A stretch of DNA of 46,339 nt from Rhodothermaeota bacterium MED-G19 (GTDB taxonomy: Bacteria; Bacteroidota; Bacteroidia; Cytophagales; MED-G16): assembly GCA_002457315.1 (NCBI GenBank), contig NTKI01000011.1, positions 1 through 46,339 on the forward strand, written 5' to 3'. Within the stretch, counting starts at the first letter, position 1. Each line of letters opens with the position of its first letter. The notes under the pieces were generated by a model. The model saw only the letters and a program-made list of their open reading frames with translations. It did not search any database and was not told the DNA's origin. Positions 1 to 10,756 of the stretch are shown here, piece after piece. A program made the position numbers and the translations under genes.

Positions 1-959
1 AAATTTTTTGATATGCCGCTTAAAACAAATTTCCCATCCACATCTGAGAATGAAACCCCTTTATTCTCATACACACCAATTATTTCTTGTTTATCCTTAG
101 AAGAAATAATTTCAAGAGAATCAATCAAGTCTCTAGGTAGTGGGAGGTCAGATACTTCAGAGAACTCTCTGTTAAGAGAATGGTATAATAAATTAACGGC
201 TAATCTTTTGTGTGTGCTTTTTAGATATTTGTTTATAAACTTCTTATAATTATCTGGAGTATTTAAGATACTATAGTACTTTAGGATCATGTACTCTACA
301 GAATCCCTGTAAGGAGTAGTTGGATTGTTTTCTAAGAACAATTCGTAAGAAGAAAGCCTCATGTCTGCTGTCTTATCTAGAAATATCAATTCCTCGTACC
401 TAGACTTAGCCATATTGTATTCTCTTGAATCTGGGAATGATTCCATAAACTTCTTGTAAGACATCCAAGTATTAATAAGAGATGAATTATTAAATTCTAG
501 ACTGTGCCAATTCTCCATTGCGGACACATAAAATTTAGAAGAACTGTGATCTTGCATGTACCTTCTATATTCCTCTATAGTATTCTCATCTAATACAAAA
601 TTATACTCTATAGAATCTATAATACTGAGGACAGAATCTAAAGATTCTCTTGTGATGTTTAACTCTTGTAATGTCTCCATCTCCTTTTCCGTAACTTCAG
701 GGTAAGATTCTTTTGATTTATTTATGAAAAAAAAAGACGAGTCTACATTATCTCTAATTTGATTATCAATAAGGTAGAAGATGGAATATAAATAAAACTT
801 ACCTGCACTCTCAATGGCTTTCTCATCCATTTTCTCGAGCGATTCCCTAAACTTAATTACATCACCTTTCTCATATAGCTTATAAGCCTTCTTAACACTC
901 TGAGAGTAAGATAAGGAAGGTGATATTATTAGCAGAATATATATGAGAGCCCTAGTCAT
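1..959 (-). CDS. Secreted repeat-type protein, C-terminus off the window
   Basis: An open minus-strand frame runs from an ATG at 959 to the window edge without a stop, giving at least 319 residues. The first 20 residues form a signal peptide ending around SYSQ, so the protein is exported. The rest is hydrophilic, rich in Ser, Glu, Lys and Tyr, and looks alpha-helical, with regularly spaced aromatic and leucine positions suggestive of TPR-like helices. The last visible residues (VYENKGVSFSDVDGKFVL) resemble the start of a WG/KWG-type beta repeat, a combination I know from Bacteroidota proteins, but one partial unit is not proof. The start lies 4 bp after the stop of the VPS10-like gene, so the two are probably co-transcribed. 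Function unknown; the missing C-terminus would decide the family. Confidence 0.7.
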   Translation of the reverse strand, partial: MTRALIYILLIISPSLSYSQSVKKAYKLYEKGDVIKFRESLEKMDEKAIESAGKFYLYSIFYLIDNQIRDNVDSSFFFINKSKESYPEVTEKEMETLQELNITRESLDSVLSIIDSIEYNFVLDENTIEEYRRYMQDHSSSKFYVSAMENWHSLEFNNSSLINTWMSYKKFMESFPDSREYNMAKSRYEELIFLDKTADMRLSSYELFLENNPTTPYRDSVEYMILKYYSILNTPDNYKKFINKYLKSTHKRLAVNLLYHSLNREFSEVSDLPLPRDLIDSLEIISSKDKQEIIGVYENKGVSFSDVDGKFVLSGISKN

Positions 960-963
960 TTAA

Positions 964-3900
964 TTACTTACCTTTTGATATAAAAGGAACAGAATTTTCA
1001 ATAATCAAATTATTAATTTGACTAATATTATTTATAACCTCATCAAATCCTTTCTTAATTTCTAACCACTTTTTATTTAAATCCTTGTATCTAGAAATCT
1101 CTCCATTGGTTACTGGAGGTATATTTCCATCAACAGTATTTAGAAGATCAAACATCTGTGCATCGAGTTGATTTCTGAAGTTAATAACATCTTGGAAAGT
1201 TTTTTGCTTAGGAGAGATTAGTAGTGTCTCAGTCTCATCAATTAACTTTATTGTCTCTCCAGCTAAATCCATTATATCAGAAAACTTTTCTGAATCTACT
1301 CTCTTACTTAGATCAGACAGTTGATTTCTAGCGTCCTGCATTTTATTTAGACTCGTATATATCTCTGCAATATCAGCATGAATCCCAACAAGTAACTCCT
1401 GCTTCCTCTCAAAATCATCTCTGGAAGTTGACTGTCTTGGGTCTGGCAGTATATTGAACTCACTTGATTTCTCGTAAGAACCATATGTGAACTTGACAGA
1501 ATACTTTCCTGGGTTTACCCTATAAGAACTCATGTATCCGTCTGAGCCTCTAGGAGTCATTACCCCTTTAGGAGGAACAAAACCTTCTACATCTCCACCC
1601 CATTTTATTGATGCATACCCTTCCTTCAGATCAATCATATTACTTTTATGTTTTGCATCACTTGAGAACGAACGAAGAACATCTCCATTATCATTAGATA
1701 TTTCTACATTAAGTTTTAACGAATCCTCATCATCTATATCTCTTATGAAATATTTTATCTCTGTGCCATAGTATGGGTTCTTTCCAAGCGGTCCTTGTCT
1801 TCTCATTGCCGAGAATAAAATTTTATGATTATCCTCAACATCAAACATATGAACACCTTTAGTATCTTCAATACTATGAAACTCATGCATTGGAGTTAGG
1901 TCATCATAAATCCAGAACCCTCTACCCTGAGTCGCAACTACAAGATCGTTCCCATGAACTTTTAAATCTGTAATCGGTACGATAGGGAGATTTCTTTGCC
2001 ATTTAACCCAAGTACCACCGCCGTTGCTGGACATGTATATACCTCTCTCTGTCCCGGCGTATAGTAAACCTTCTACCTCTAGGTCTTCTCTCACCACCCT
2101 CACAAAACTATTTTCTTCAATACCATCGTTATATACTTTCCATGACTTACCATAGTTTGTAGACTTTAACACGTATGGTCTGAAATCATCAAATTTATAC
2201 CTGTTAAATGCTATGTATACTGTAGCTGGATCATGAGGAGACACCTCGATCGCATTTATCATCCCTTCCTCCATGTCTGGAGTTACATTAGACCAAGACT
2301 GTCCTCCATTAGTTGTTATATGAACAAGACCATCATCTGCGCCTGCATATATTATGTTTTTATCATGAGGAGATTCTGCCACGTAGTAAATAGTATGGTA
2401 CACCTCACCACCAGCTCCTTCGTTTGTTATTGGTCCCCCTCCTGGCCCAAGATTCTCCTGCTTGTTTCTTGTGAGATCAGGACTCATCTCTTCCCAGTTT
2501 ATACCTCTGTCACTGGTCTTTAACAATTTATTTGCTGCATGATAGATTACATTAGGGTCATGCATTGACACTAATATTGGTGCGTTCCAATTAAATCTAT
2601 ATTTCTGCTCATCTGATGGTTCACCAAGACCCATTGACGGGTAAGCCATTATGTCTTTGGTATTATCCAACTCCAGGTTATACTCGTTAATAATTCCTTG
2701 ATAACAACCCGCATACATCAGGACTGGATTATCTGGATCAAATGCCACGTACGCTGTCTCACAGCCCCCAACACCTGCTATCCAATCTTTCCAGCTAATC
2801 CCATTACTGAAGGTGCTACTCTTTATAGCAACAGAAGAGTTATCTTGCTGTCCACCATAAACCCAATAAGGAAACCTATTATCTACATTTACCCTATAAA
2901 ATTGTGCTGTAGGCTGATTTTTTTGAGTAGACCACGACCTGCCAGAGTTAAACGAAATATTTGCCCCTCCGTCATTAGAGTTGATCATCACCTCAGAATT
3001 ACTTGGGTTTATCCATAGGTAATGGTTATCGCCATGAGGCACTTGAATATTTGAAAAAGTTTTTCCTCCATCTATAGATCTCATCATCGGAGCATTAAGT
3101 ACATACACTATATTTTCATCAGAAGGGTCTGCATAAATATGCATGTAGTACCAAGACCTTGTCCTCAATACTCTCTCATCATTTATTAACCTCCAGGAAT
3201 TACCTCCATCATCTGACCTGTATAGTCCACCTTCTTCTGATTCAATGATGGCATATACAAGTTTTGGATTAGCTCGTGACACAGCAACTCCAATCTTTCC
3301 CATGACAGAATTTGGGAGACCTTCAGTTAATTTTTTCCAGGTGTCTCCTCCATCAACTGACTTCCAGATACCACTGCCTTTTCCACCGCTTCTTACATAC
3401 CATGGCAACCTCTGGTGGTCCCAAAACGCTGCGTACAAAACTCTAGGGTTTGTGTAATCAATTGCTAAATCATTTGCACCTGAATTTGTGTCAACAAATA
3501 GTACTCTCTCCCAGCTATTACCTCCGTCTTTTGTCCTGTATATACCTCTCTCGTCTGTGCCAGAATAAGGACTACCCTGAGCAGAGACATACATTATATC
3601 TGGGTTGGTAGGATGAATTCTAACCTGAGAAATATGCTTTGTGTGTTCTAGTCCTATATGTTCCCAAGTCTCTCCAGCATCTGTAGACTTGTAAACACCG
3701 TCTCCAGAAGATGTCATCACACCTCTTACTGGTGACTCCCCCATTCCAACAACCACAATATTATTGTCACTCTCAGATACTGATACTGCTCCCACAGAAC
3801 CTGTTTTAAAGTATCCATCAGAAATATTGTTCCAGCTAACACCTGCATCTTCTGTCTTCCAAACTCCACCTCCTGTTGTGCCCATGTAGTATATCTGATC

Positions 3901-4083
3901 ATCTCCAGTTATGCCTGTCGAAGTGGTAGATCTTCCACCCCTAAAAGGACCTATATTTCGCCATTCACCTATATCAAAAACAAGTGAATCTACAGTTTTA
4001 TTATCTTTTTTATCTATATCATTTATTGGCTTAAGAGCTGATAAAGTAAATATTAATGATAGTATTGTAAGGATGTATTTCAT
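964..4083 (-). CDS. Large exported VPS10/BNR-repeat beta-propeller protein
   Basis: A protein of about 1039 residues with an N-terminal signal sequence ([16 protein letters not shown]). It carries at least nine Asp-box motifs of the S/T-x-D-x-G-x-T/S-W type (for example [27 protein letters not shown]) over roughly residues 60-720, the signature of sortilin/VPS10 and sialidase-like propellers. The opening [12 protein letters not shown] is typical of the large 'VPS10 domain/BNR repeat glycosyl hydrolase-like' proteins common in Bacteroidota. A beta-rich segment and a helical C-terminal region follow. No catalytic sialidase arrangement is evident, so binding of glycans or peptides is as likely as hydrolysis. 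An in-frame ATG at 4107 exists, but the ATG at 4083 places the signal peptide at the N-terminus and leaves 41 bp to the divergent ceramidase gene. It probably forms an operon with the partial gene downstream. Confidence 0.85.
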   Translation of the reverse strand: MKYILTILSLIFTLSALKPINDIDKKDNKTVDSLVFDIGEWRNIGPFRGGRSTTSTGITGDDQIYYMGTTGGGVWKTEDAGVSWNNISDGYFKTGSVGAVSVSESDNNIVVVGMGESPVRGVMTSSGDGVYKSTDAGETWEHIGLEHTKHISQVRIHPTNPDIMYVSAQGSPYSGTDERGIYRTKDGGNSWERVLFVDTNSGANDLAIDYTNPRVLYAAFWDHQRLPWYVRSGGKGSGIWKSVDGGDTWKKLTEGLPNSVMGKIGVAVSRANPKLVYAIIESEEGGLYRSDDGGNSWRLINDERVLRTRSWYYMHIYADPSDENIVYVLNAPMMRSIDGGKTFSNIQVPHGDNHYLWINPSNSEVMINSNDGGANISFNSGRSWSTQKNQPTAQFYRVNVDNRFPYWVYGGQQDNSSVAIKSSTFSNGISWKDWIAGVGGCETAYVAFDPDNPVLMYAGCYQGIINEYNLELDNTKDIMAYPSMGLGEPSDEQKYRFNWNAPILVSMHDPNVIYHAANKLLKTSDRGINWEEMSPDLTRNKQENLGPGGGPITNEGAGGEVYHTIYYVAESPHDKNIIYAGADDGLVHITTNGGQSWSNVTPDMEEGMINAIEVSPHDPATVYIAFNRYKFDDFRPYVLKSTNYGKSWKVYNDGIEENSFVRVVREDLEVEGLLYAGTERGIYMSSNGGGTWVKWQRNLPIVPITDLKVHGNDLVVATQGRGFWIYDDLTPMHEFHSIEDTKGVHMFDVEDNHKILFSAMRRQGPLGKNPYYGTEIKYFIRDIDDEDSLKLNVEISNDNGDVLRSFSSDAKHKSNMIDLKEGYASIKWGGDVEGFVPPKGVMTPRGSDGYMSSYRVNPGKYSVKFTYGSYEKSSEFNILPDPRQSTSRDDFERKQELLVGIHADIAEIYTSLNKMQDARNQLSDLSKRVDSEKFSDIMDLAGETIKLIDETETLLISPKQKTFQDVINFRNQLDAQMFDLLNTVDGNIPPVTNGEISRYKDLNKKWLEIKKGFDEVINNISQINNLIIENSVPFISKGK

Positions 4084-4124
4084 AATTTTATAATATTGTT
4101 TCATCAAATTTAATATGAAATTTA

Positions 4125-5480
4125 ATGTTTAATAAATATTCAGTATCTATACTTTCCATAATTTTTCTGATATTAATATCAATAAAACCACTCGACAGGA
4201 CTCCACTGGAAGAAACAGACTACTATAAAACAACGATCTCAAATATAGAAAAGTCATATAAAAACTATGAAGAAAACATAAACGGAGATACCATTAAGGT
4301 CGGCTGGGCAAAAGAGAATCTTGTACCTACATTTAGTACACCCATGGCTGGTTATGGAGCCAGGAAGGGAGCAGATTATGAGGGAATAAATGACTCTATA
4401 TGGGTACGGTCTGTTGTATTTGATAATGGCATAAATAAGTCTGCATACGTCTCGATGGATCTTCTTATAGTCCCCCCTAACCTAGACAAAGAGAAAATTG
4501 CTGAGGGTTTAGGCATTAGCAGTGAAAATATTTTCTTTACTGCCAGCCACACGCACTCAAGTATTGGGGGTTATCTTGAAGGTTTAGCTGGAAATTTATT
4601 TGGAGGAGAATACAATAATAAAGTCATTGAATTTATTACTAAAAAGACAAAGAGCTCTATAAAGAATGCTATGGATGATCTAAAAAAAGCAAAAATAGGT
4701 TTTGGGTCAATATATGCATCTGACTACATAACTAATAGGTTAGTGGGTGACTCATTAGGAACATATGACCCATTCTTAAGGGTAATTAAAATAAACAGAG
4801 ACGATGAAAAAAACGCAACAATTTTCTCATATTCTGCTCACGCTACGTGCTACGGCCATAACCAGAAAAACATAAGCGGGGACTACCCAGGAAAAGTAAT
4901 AAGTTTGCTAGAAGAGACCCAAGACATAGATTTTGCTGTATACGGGGCAGGTGCTGTGGGGAGCATGAGCCCTAGGACAAGAGCAAAGAAAGGAGAGAGA
5001 AAAGTAAACGAAATAGCTAGCGGGTTATTTGAACATCTTATCCAAGGCTACAGATCTATAGGAGTAAAATACGAGACAAAACTAGGTAGTGAGAGAATAG
5101 ATATAGAGCTTAGAGAACAATCATTTAAAATAAACTCCCAAATTATTGTAAGACCATGGCTGTTTAAGTTTTTAGTTGGTGACACACCAAAATATTTATC
5201 GTTTTTAAGACTAGGAGATTTACTTGTTGTAGGTACTCCGTGTGATTTCTCAGGTGAATTAGTTGAGCCCATAGAAAAATCAATATCAAATAAAAGTTTA
5301 AATTTGATGATTAATAGTTTTAATGGGGGCTATATTGGTTATGTGACAGATGACAAGTGGTATGATATGGAAGATATCAACACTTACGAAACATACACTA
5401 TGAACTGGCATGGACCTTATAACGGAAAATATTTTAGTAATCTAATAAAAAAAATTATTCAAATAAATGAAAAAAATTAA
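4125..5480 (+). CDS. Neutral/alkaline ceramidase family hydrolase, short form
   Basis: Matches the N-terminal catalytic domain of neutral ceramidases (PF04734), zinc amidases that split ceramide into sphingosine and fatty acid. Visible family marks are SHTHSS (His142, His144), SAHATCYG (His239) and SGDYPG near 261-266; the segment around GSMSP aligns with the nucleophile loop and places Ser282 there. The N-terminal hydrophobic stretch at residues 8-20 is a signal peptide or anchor, so the protein acts in the envelope or outside. At 451 residues it is much shorter than the about 650 of classical ceramidases and seems to lack the C-terminal Ig-like domain. The usual Asp two positions before the nucleophile (GDVSP) is Ser here (GSMSP), so substrate or activity may differ. 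Its last 14 bp overlap the GH3 gene, pointing to co-transcription. Confidence 0.82.
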   Translation: MFNKYSVSILSIIFLILISIKPLDRTPLEETDYYKTTISNIEKSYKNYEENINGDTIKVGWAKENLVPTFSTPMAGYGARKGADYEGINDSIWVRSVVFDNGINKSAYVSMDLLIVPPNLDKEKIAEGLGISSENIFFTASHTHSSIGGYLEGLAGNLFGGEYNNKVIEFITKKTKSSIKNAMDDLKKAKIGFGSIYASDYITNRLVGDSLGTYDPFLRVIKINRDDEKNATIFSYSAHATCYGHNQKNISGDYPGKVISLLEETQDIDFAVYGAGAVGSMSPRTRAKKGERKVNEIASGLFEHLIQGYRSIGVKYETKLGSERIDIELREQSFKINSQIIVRPWLFKFLVGDTPKYLSFLRLGDLLVVGTPCDFSGELVEPIEKSISNKSLNLMINSFNGGYIGYVTDDKWYDMEDINTYETYTMNWHGPYNGKYFSNLIKKIIQINEKN

Positions 5481-6579
5481 GTCTATATCTCTATCATTTC
5501 TCTTTATTTCTATGTTTTTTAACATAGGGTATTCAAGCCATAGTCAGTACGACTCACTAAAAATAAAAATATCTCAAATGTTGGTTTTTGGAATTCAAGA
5601 TGTACAGAAGGTGATGGAAGCAGACTCAATGCTTGATGCATACGCCAATACACATCTTGGTGGTGTCATCCTCTTTGAGAAAAATATATCAAAAAAAAGA
5701 TCCGAACACCAACTGAAAGTTTTAATCGATGAAATTCAGAGAAGCTCACAGATACCATCTTTTATAGCAATTGATGAGGAAGGGGGGAAAGTTAATAGGT
5801 TAAAGCCTAAGTATGGTTTCCATCAGACAAGATCAGCAAAGTATCTTGGAGAAATAAATAATTTAGATTCAACCTATCACTACGCAAAACTTACTAGTGA
5901 TCTCCTTAAACAACTTGGAATAAATGTGAATTTTGCCCCGGTTGTAGATCTTGCAATAAATAAATCAAACTTCATACACAAAGCGGAGAGAAGTTTTGGT
6001 AGAGATAGTGACAAAGTCTTTTTTCATTCTAGAAATTTTATAAAGGCACATGAAGAAAATAATATTATAACAGTACTTAAACATTTCCCAGGACATGGGA
6101 GTTCTGAGACCGACACGCATAAAGAGTTTACTGATGTTTCTGATACCTGGATTGTAGAGGAACTTTTTCCTTATCACAAACTTATACTTGAAGATAAAGC
6201 AGATGGGATTATGACCAGTCATGTTGTAAACAGTAAAATTGATGGCGACTTACTCCCTGCAACTCTATCAGATAAAAGTATTAACAAACTTCTAAGAGAG
6301 TTTCTTGACTACGAAGGAGTAGTATTCTCAGATGACATGCAGATGGGAGCAATAATAAGAAACTACGGTGTCAAAGAAGCAATTGTCCTTGCAATCAACG
6401 CTGGAGTTGACGTGTTGATTTTTTCAAATAATATGTTGTATAAGGACAGAGTAGAACCCAATGAAATTATATCTATTATCGAAGAAGGTGTGAGAGATGG
6501 AGAGATTTCATTACTAAGAATTAACGAATCATTTAGAAGAATTCAAAGTCTTAAAAAGAAAATAAAATTGATCAATTAG
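5467..6579 (+). CDS. Glycoside hydrolase family 3, NagZ-like beta-N-acetylhexosaminidase
   Basis: A 370-residue single-domain GH3 protein with a signal peptide (residues 1-23). The NagZ pattern is clear: IDEEGGKVNRL (103-112), ERSFGRD (174-180), KHFPGHGSS (205-213), then the Asp-x-His acid/base dyad (Asp216, His218) that separates N-acetylglucosaminidases from other GH3 enzymes, and FSDDMQM holding the nucleophile (Asp289 or Asp290). The expected reaction is removal of a terminal N-acetylglucosamine from peptidoglycan fragments or other glycans. Because this copy has an export signal it should act in the periplasm or outside, unlike cytoplasmic NagZ. The gene overlaps the ceramidase by 14 bp, and its 3' end overlaps the convergent acylase gene by 8 bp. 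Confidence 0.88.
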   Translation: MKKIKSISLSFLFISMFFNIGYSSHSQYDSLKIKISQMLVFGIQDVQKVMEADSMLDAYANTHLGGVILFEKNISKKRSEHQLKVLIDEIQRSSQIPSFIAIDEEGGKVNRLKPKYGFHQTRSAKYLGEINNLDSTYHYAKLTSDLLKQLGINVNFAPVVDLAINKSNFIHKAERSFGRDSDKVFFHSRNFIKAHEENNIITVLKHFPGHGSSETDTHKEFTDVSDTWIVEELFPYHKLILEDKADGIMTSHVVNSKIDGDLLPATLSDKSINKLLREFLDYEGVVFSDDMQMGAIIRNYGVKEAIVLAINAGVDVLIFSNNMLYKDRVEPNEIISIIEEGVRDGEISLLRINESFRRIQSLKKKIKLIN

Positions 6580-8647
6580 GATTATAGATCCTTACTGCCT
6601 CCTTGTATATCTTCACCTTGTCAAGAGTCATTTCTTTGGTATTCTTATTCACATACAAATCCATCTGATCAGTATAATGTGGACTAGCACTATTATTTGA
6701 GTTTCCATAAGGTATTACAGTCTCTACCTCTACGCCTAAGTCAGAATACTTAATTAGCATAATATAAGACTCCCCCGAAACTGATTTGAATCTACCATCT
6801 TCATGTCTAATAACATATGTAGGTGCAATCATATCTATTAGACCAGAGACAGGTAAGTTTACCCCTCCCCTTTCATGCCTCTGCAAGTCTCCTAAAACAA
6901 TATCTACCTTACCAAAATATTTTATAAGGTGTCTTTTAGATTTTTTTAAAGCTTCAATATGTAAATCATTGGGAATTGAGTCTGTTAACTCAATTTTATT
7001 TTCGGAAAGTAATTGTAACATATTCCTGTAGTAAAGACTCCACTGGGCCGCACCTAAGTTGTCATCCTCTCCGCCTCTATCCCAGCCCTTAATTAATTCT
7101 AAAATATCGCCTAGGTATTCGTCTTCTAACTCAAGATGAAATATATATTTTAAGTTACCTATGTGAAGAATAGAGTCAGGATATTTCTGATCATATTTTA
7201 TTTTTTTAAAATCCTCAAAACTTATCTTTTCATATTCTGAGATCAATTCCATAAAACGGTGACTTCTGTTGTTCTCCTTCTCTCTAAAACTAAAAGTGGA
7301 AGGGTAATTATTCTCATCTAAATTATATTCCTTAGAAGTAGAGTTGAATGGAGAGTTATTTGTATTGAATAAGTAACCACTTTTAGGATTTAAAATTTTT
7401 GGAAGGTCTTCATAGGGGTGATATCTGTCTAGTATTAATGAAGACATGTCACCAATAACTAATTTTCTCCAATTAATGGTAGTATCTCTAACAGAGAGAC
7501 GAGCATTACTCATATAAAAAATATTATCATCGCGATCAGCATACACAATATTAAAACGTGGAATTCCTAATAATTTCAGCGACTCTTCGAACTCATTAAA
7601 GTTAGATGCTTTATTCATTTTAAGCCACTGCTCTATCGCACTAATATTATTTAATGACTGAGAGAAGAAAGCAAAATGTCCTCTCTTGTTTTTTATTACA
7701 GGCCCAAAAGCAGACCAGATAACTTCTCTTTTGATGTTTAATTTTATTCCAAACAATGACTTAACCTTAAGCTTAATCTTTCTGATTTCAAAATTCTTCC
7801 ACTGTCCATCTAGCATGTATTGTGTCTTATCTTCTGGGTTAATATTCAGCTGAAATATGTCATTCATATCAGGATAATTATAGGTATGTGTCCAACCTAA
7901 ATTTTGATTTGTTCCAATCACAGGTAGAGGAAGCCCCGGAAATAATCCACCAAGCATGTTCCATCCTTCTTCACTCACCATATGAGCTTCATACCAAGAG
8001 AACGGGCCCTCTAGTGGCTGGTGAGTGTTGATATTAAGGTATGTCTTAGAATCTTCAGTTATATTGCTATTAAACGCAAATCCATTAGAGCCAATAGTTG
8101 ATCCTACATTATCTACCCCAGACATCTCCTCTATTGGGTCGATTGAATTACTTAGTAATTGACCAATAATATCTCCAGTATCAGAGAATAGATGGAGCAT
8201 AAGATTAAGTCCAGTGAGATAGTCATAAATACTAAGAGGGAAAGAATTTTTTACTAAGATCTTATCTGGGAATTTTTCTGCGTACGCATTAAGACCCTCT
8301 AGGTACCCGTATATCACACTTAACCCTTCTGGTGGAAGGTTCTTCAATTCTCTCTCGGCAACCTCTCTCGACTTGAGCAACTCAACAGCAAAATCTAAGA
8401 CTGCTCCTCTTACTCCTTCTAACCTCCCGAGCATTCCCTTTGCCGGAAGAAATGTTTTCTGTATTGTTGAAAAGTCATCTTCTGCGTGTGACCAAGCAAG
8501 ACCATACGCAACCTCCCTATCAGTCTTTCCATAAATATGAGGTACTCCCCATTTATCTCTAACTATTTCAATATTAGAAGTGTTCACTTGAGCGCTTGCT
8601 GTCAAGCTTAAAAAAATAAAAACTAATAAGATTTTAAATTGGGACAT
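6572..8647 (-). CDS. Penicillin acylase family Ntn hydrolase
   Basis: A 691-residue precursor of the penicillin amidase / acyl-homoserine lactone acylase family (PF01804), N-terminal-nucleophile amidases matured by self-cleavage. A signal peptide ends near SLTASAQ. The alpha-chain start ([13 protein letters not shown]) is characteristic. The autoprocessing site is GSNGFAF, making Ser187 the nucleophile and first residue of the beta chain. THQPLEGPF (around 208-216) and [11 protein letters not shown] (around 249-259) form the substrate pocket and oxyanion region seen in PvdQ-like members. Substrates of the family include long-chain acyl-homoserine lactones, other N-acyl amides and aculeacin; the specificity here cannot be read from sequence. 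The start overlaps the end of lipA by 14 bp, so the gene is probably read through from lipA. Confidence 0.9.
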   Translation of the reverse strand: MSQFKILLVFIFLSLTASAQVNTSNIEIVRDKWGVPHIYGKTDREVAYGLAWSHAEDDFSTIQKTFLPAKGMLGRLEGVRGAVLDFAVELLKSREVAERELKNLPPEGLSVIYGYLEGLNAYAEKFPDKILVKNSFPLSIYDYLTGLNLMLHLFSDTGDIIGQLLSNSIDPIEEMSGVDNVGSTIGSNGFAFNSNITEDSKTYLNINTHQPLEGPFSWYEAHMVSEEGWNMLGGLFPGLPLPVIGTNQNLGWTHTYNYPDMNDIFQLNINPEDKTQYMLDGQWKNFEIRKIKLKVKSLFGIKLNIKREVIWSAFGPVIKNKRGHFAFFSQSLNNISAIEQWLKMNKASNFNEFEESLKLLGIPRFNIVYADRDDNIFYMSNARLSVRDTTINWRKLVIGDMSSLILDRYHPYEDLPKILNPKSGYLFNTNNSPFNSTSKEYNLDENNYPSTFSFREKENNRSHRFMELISEYEKISFEDFKKIKYDQKYPDSILHIGNLKYIFHLELEDEYLGDILELIKGWDRGGEDDNLGAAQWSLYYRNMLQLLSENKIELTDSIPNDLHIEALKKSKRHLIKYFGKVDIVLGDLQRHERGGVNLPVSGLIDMIAPTYVIRHEDGRFKSVSGESYIMLIKYSDLGVEVETVIPYGNSNNSASPHYTDQMDLYVNKNTKEMTLDKVKIYKEAVRIYNPN

Positions 8648-9509
8648 TTACGTGTCTTTCAGCATGGTAAGAAGATCTCACTAAAGGACCTGATTCTACA
8701 TACTTTAGGCCTCTCTTTAGACCTTCCTCTCTATACATATCAAAAATATCAGGGCTGATAAAATCATCTACCTCTAGATGCATTTTTGTTGGCTGGAGGT
8801 ACTGACCAATGGTCAGTATGTGTAGTCCGTGCTCTACCATGTCGTCCATAGTTTTAAAGACCTCGTCTTTTTTCTCACCAATTCCAACCATTATCCCTGA
8901 CTTTGTCCTCATCCCTCTATCTCTAGTTATTTTGATCTGTTCAAGACTCCTCTCATACTTTGCCTGAGGTCTTACCCTCCTATATAATCTCTCCACTGTC
9001 TCGATGTTATGAGAGACTACTTCCTGACCGGCATCAATCATCCTATAAAGAGCTTCCCAGTTACCTCTAACATCTGGAATTAAAGTCTCTATGGTCGTCT
9101 CTGGAGATAACTTTTTTGTCTTTGCGACAGTCTGATACCATATCTCAGCACCCCTATCTTTTAGCTCATCCCTATTAACAGATGTAATGACAGCGTGCTT
9201 TACTCCCATCTTCTTTATTGCTTTCGCAACTCTTAAGGGCTCCATTTTATCATACTCTGGAGGCCTACCAGTGGCCACAGCACAGAAGGTACAGCTCCTT
9301 GTGCAGACATTACCCAATATCATAAAAGTTGCTGTTCCTGCTCCCCAACACTCTCCCATGTTTGGGCAGTTTCCACTCTCACAAATTGTATGTAATTTAT
9401 ACTTATCTACTATATTTCTTACCTTTTTATACTCCTCTCCAACAGGTAGTTTTACCCTCAACCATTTAGGTTTCTTGAATCTTGGCAATTTTGATTTTAT
9501 TTCTCCCAT
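8634..9509 (-). CDS. lipA: Lipoyl synthase
   Basis: A radical-SAM enzyme that inserts two sulfur atoms into octanoyl groups on lipoyl domains. Both iron-sulfur sites are intact: the auxiliary cluster [12 protein letters not shown] (Cys43, Cys48, Cys54) and the radical-SAM CTRSCTFC (Cys69, Cys73, Cys76). The C-terminal RSSYHAE supplies the serine ligand of the auxiliary cluster. At 291 residues it is the normal length, and the start at [18 protein letters not shown] is typical. Its product is needed by 2-oxoacid dehydrogenases such as the one whose E1 lies at 16742-18721. The acylase gene overlaps its end by 14 bp, and a beta-barrel candidate lies 33 bp upstream on the same strand. Confidence 0.98.
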   Translation of the reverse strand: MGEIKSKLPRFKKPKWLRVKLPVGEEYKKVRNIVDKYKLHTICESGNCPNMGECWGAGTATFMILGNVCTRSCTFCAVATGRPPEYDKMEPLRVAKAIKKMGVKHAVITSVNRDELKDRGAEIWYQTVAKTKKLSPETTIETLIPDVRGNWEALYRMIDAGQEVVSHNIETVERLYRRVRPQAKYERSLEQIKITRDRGMRTKSGIMVGIGEKKDEVFKTMDDMVEHGLHILTIGQYLQPTKMHLEVDDFISPDIFDMYREEGLKRGLKYVESGPLVRSSYHAERHVNVPI

Positions 9510-9542
9510 CTAGATGCAATTTTAGTCAAAGAATATCAAATT

Positions 9543-10262
9543 TTAATATTTTCTGCCATAGAATAAAGTAATGAAAGCTGTAGGATAAACACTATAGTTT
9601 TTCGCTGTAGGCATCATTACTACTTCTTTTGAAAAAATATCAGCTAAGAAACCTACTTCGATTGCAGTAGCTGACCTGGCACCACCAAATTCAAAGTTTA
9701 GAGCTGCCTTGAAATTTATCCCAGGCTTAATTTTCAATTCGTCAAGACCTTCAAGAAAACTTGCTGATCCAATAACATTATTAAATGTGTGTATTGTAGA
9801 ATCAAAATTTTCAATCTCCATCTTATTGTTTCTACTGTATTTTATATAATATGGAATAAGTAATCCTAAAGAAGGTCCCACAGCAACTTGGGCATTTATC
9901 CTAATGCCTTGCGGATCTTTTTTATTTACTAGGATCATCTCTCTACCGTACTGACCTCTAATTGAAAAAAGATAATTTTTTTTGCCCCATACAAAAGTCC
10001 TACCATAACCTAGGGCAGAAGAGTATTTATTTTCTTTTGGGTGTTTGATATTAACTGCCTCCAAACCTATAGTTTGGTACATATTGTCAGACACCTTGTT
10101 AGAGAACTTTAAGACTCCTCCCCCGATGAGTCCACCCCAAGAATTTTTGTTAATACCCCAAAACACTTCCTTCTCAGTATCAAAATATTCTGAGTTCTGA
10201 GAAAAAGATACCTCAGTGGAAATAAAAAATAGAATAAGTATCAAAAAAGCTTTTATTTTCAT
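9543..10262 (-). CDS. Exported protein, probable outer-membrane beta-barrel, unknown function
   Basis: A 239-residue protein with a signal peptide (cleavage after SFSQ, about residue 22). The mature part alternates hydrophobic and polar residues with many Gly, Tyr and Phe, and it ends in a short strand with aromatics (FITLFYGRKY), as expected for a small outer-membrane barrel. I recognise no family. It lies 33 bp upstream of lipA on the same strand and may be its operon leader; no functional link can be inferred. TTCGTTAA, seen on the minus strand at 10293-10286, also occurs upstream of rimO and of the short T9SS gene. Confidence 0.7.
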   Translation of the reverse strand: MKIKAFLILILFFISTEVSFSQNSEYFDTEKEVFWGINKNSWGGLIGGGVLKFSNKVSDNMYQTIGLEAVNIKHPKENKYSSALGYGRTFVWGKKNYLFSIRGQYGREMILVNKKDPQGIRINAQVAVGPSLGLLIPYYIKYSRNNKMEIENFDSTIHTFNNVIGSASFLEGLDELKIKPGINFKAALNFEFGGARSATAIEVGFLADIFSKEVVMMPTAKNYSVYPTAFITLFYGRKY

Positions 10263-10346
10263 AATATAAAATTAACAATATTCATTTAACGAAAAAATTA
10301 GACTTTAATTTAGAAATTTTTTAAAAAATTAATTTAAGTTTAATTA

Positions 10347-10754
10347 ATGAACCACTCAATGGAAAATAATTATGTTGGAAAGCTAAGAACATCCTCTACA
10401 CATCTTCCATCTGGAGAAACTATAATCACTGACGCACCTACTGACAATAACGGGAAAGGCGAGGCTTTTGCCCCTACTGACTTAGTAAGTTCAGCACTAT
10501 GTAGCTGCATGACAACAGTAATGGGAATTTGTGCTGAGAAAGGAAATTTTGAACTACCTAACTCCACTGCAAAAATTACGAAAACCATGTCTTCTGAACC
10601 AAGAAAAATAAAGGAGATAAAAGTAGAGATAAATTTTGAAGAAAATTCCTTAACTGATACTCAAAAAAATAAGCTTATTTCTGTAGGTGAAAATTGTCCA
10701 GTCGCAAAAAGTTTAAACCCAGATATTAATCAGATTTTAGTTTTTAACTTTTAA
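10347..10754 (+). CDS. OsmC family protein
   Basis: A 135-residue OsmC/Ohr-like protein. The two redox cysteines sit in the expected contexts: ALCSCMTTVMGI (Cys54, with an extra Cys52) and GENCPVAKSL (Cys117). AFAPTDLVSSAL before the first cysteine is also typical. Family members reduce organic or fatty-acid hydroperoxides using thiols or lipoylated partners. An alternative start at MENNYVGKL (10359) fits the family N-terminus slightly better, and I cannot separate the two. The next gene begins 2 bp after its stop but encodes an unrelated secreted protein. Upstream, 84 bp of very AT-rich DNA separates it from the divergent barrel gene. Confidence 0.93.
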   Translation: MNHSMENNYVGKLRTSSTHLPSGETIITDAPTDNNGKGEAFAPTDLVSSALCSCMTTVMGICAEKGNFELPNSTAKITKTMSSEPRKIKEIKVEINFEENSLTDTQKNKLISVGENCPVAKSLNPDINQILVFNF

Positions 10755-10756
10755 AA

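Noticed and set aside
9187-9513. 108-residue open frame on the plus strand opposite lipA
   Set aside because: It lies wholly antisense to lipA, whose clusters and motifs are intact; composition is that of a reverse-strand shadow and it lacks a promoter.
10315-10330. AATTTTTTAAAAAATT palindrome between the barrel gene and osmC
   Set aside because: Pure A/T palindromes are expected often in AT-rich spacers; no promoter element is placed consistently with it.
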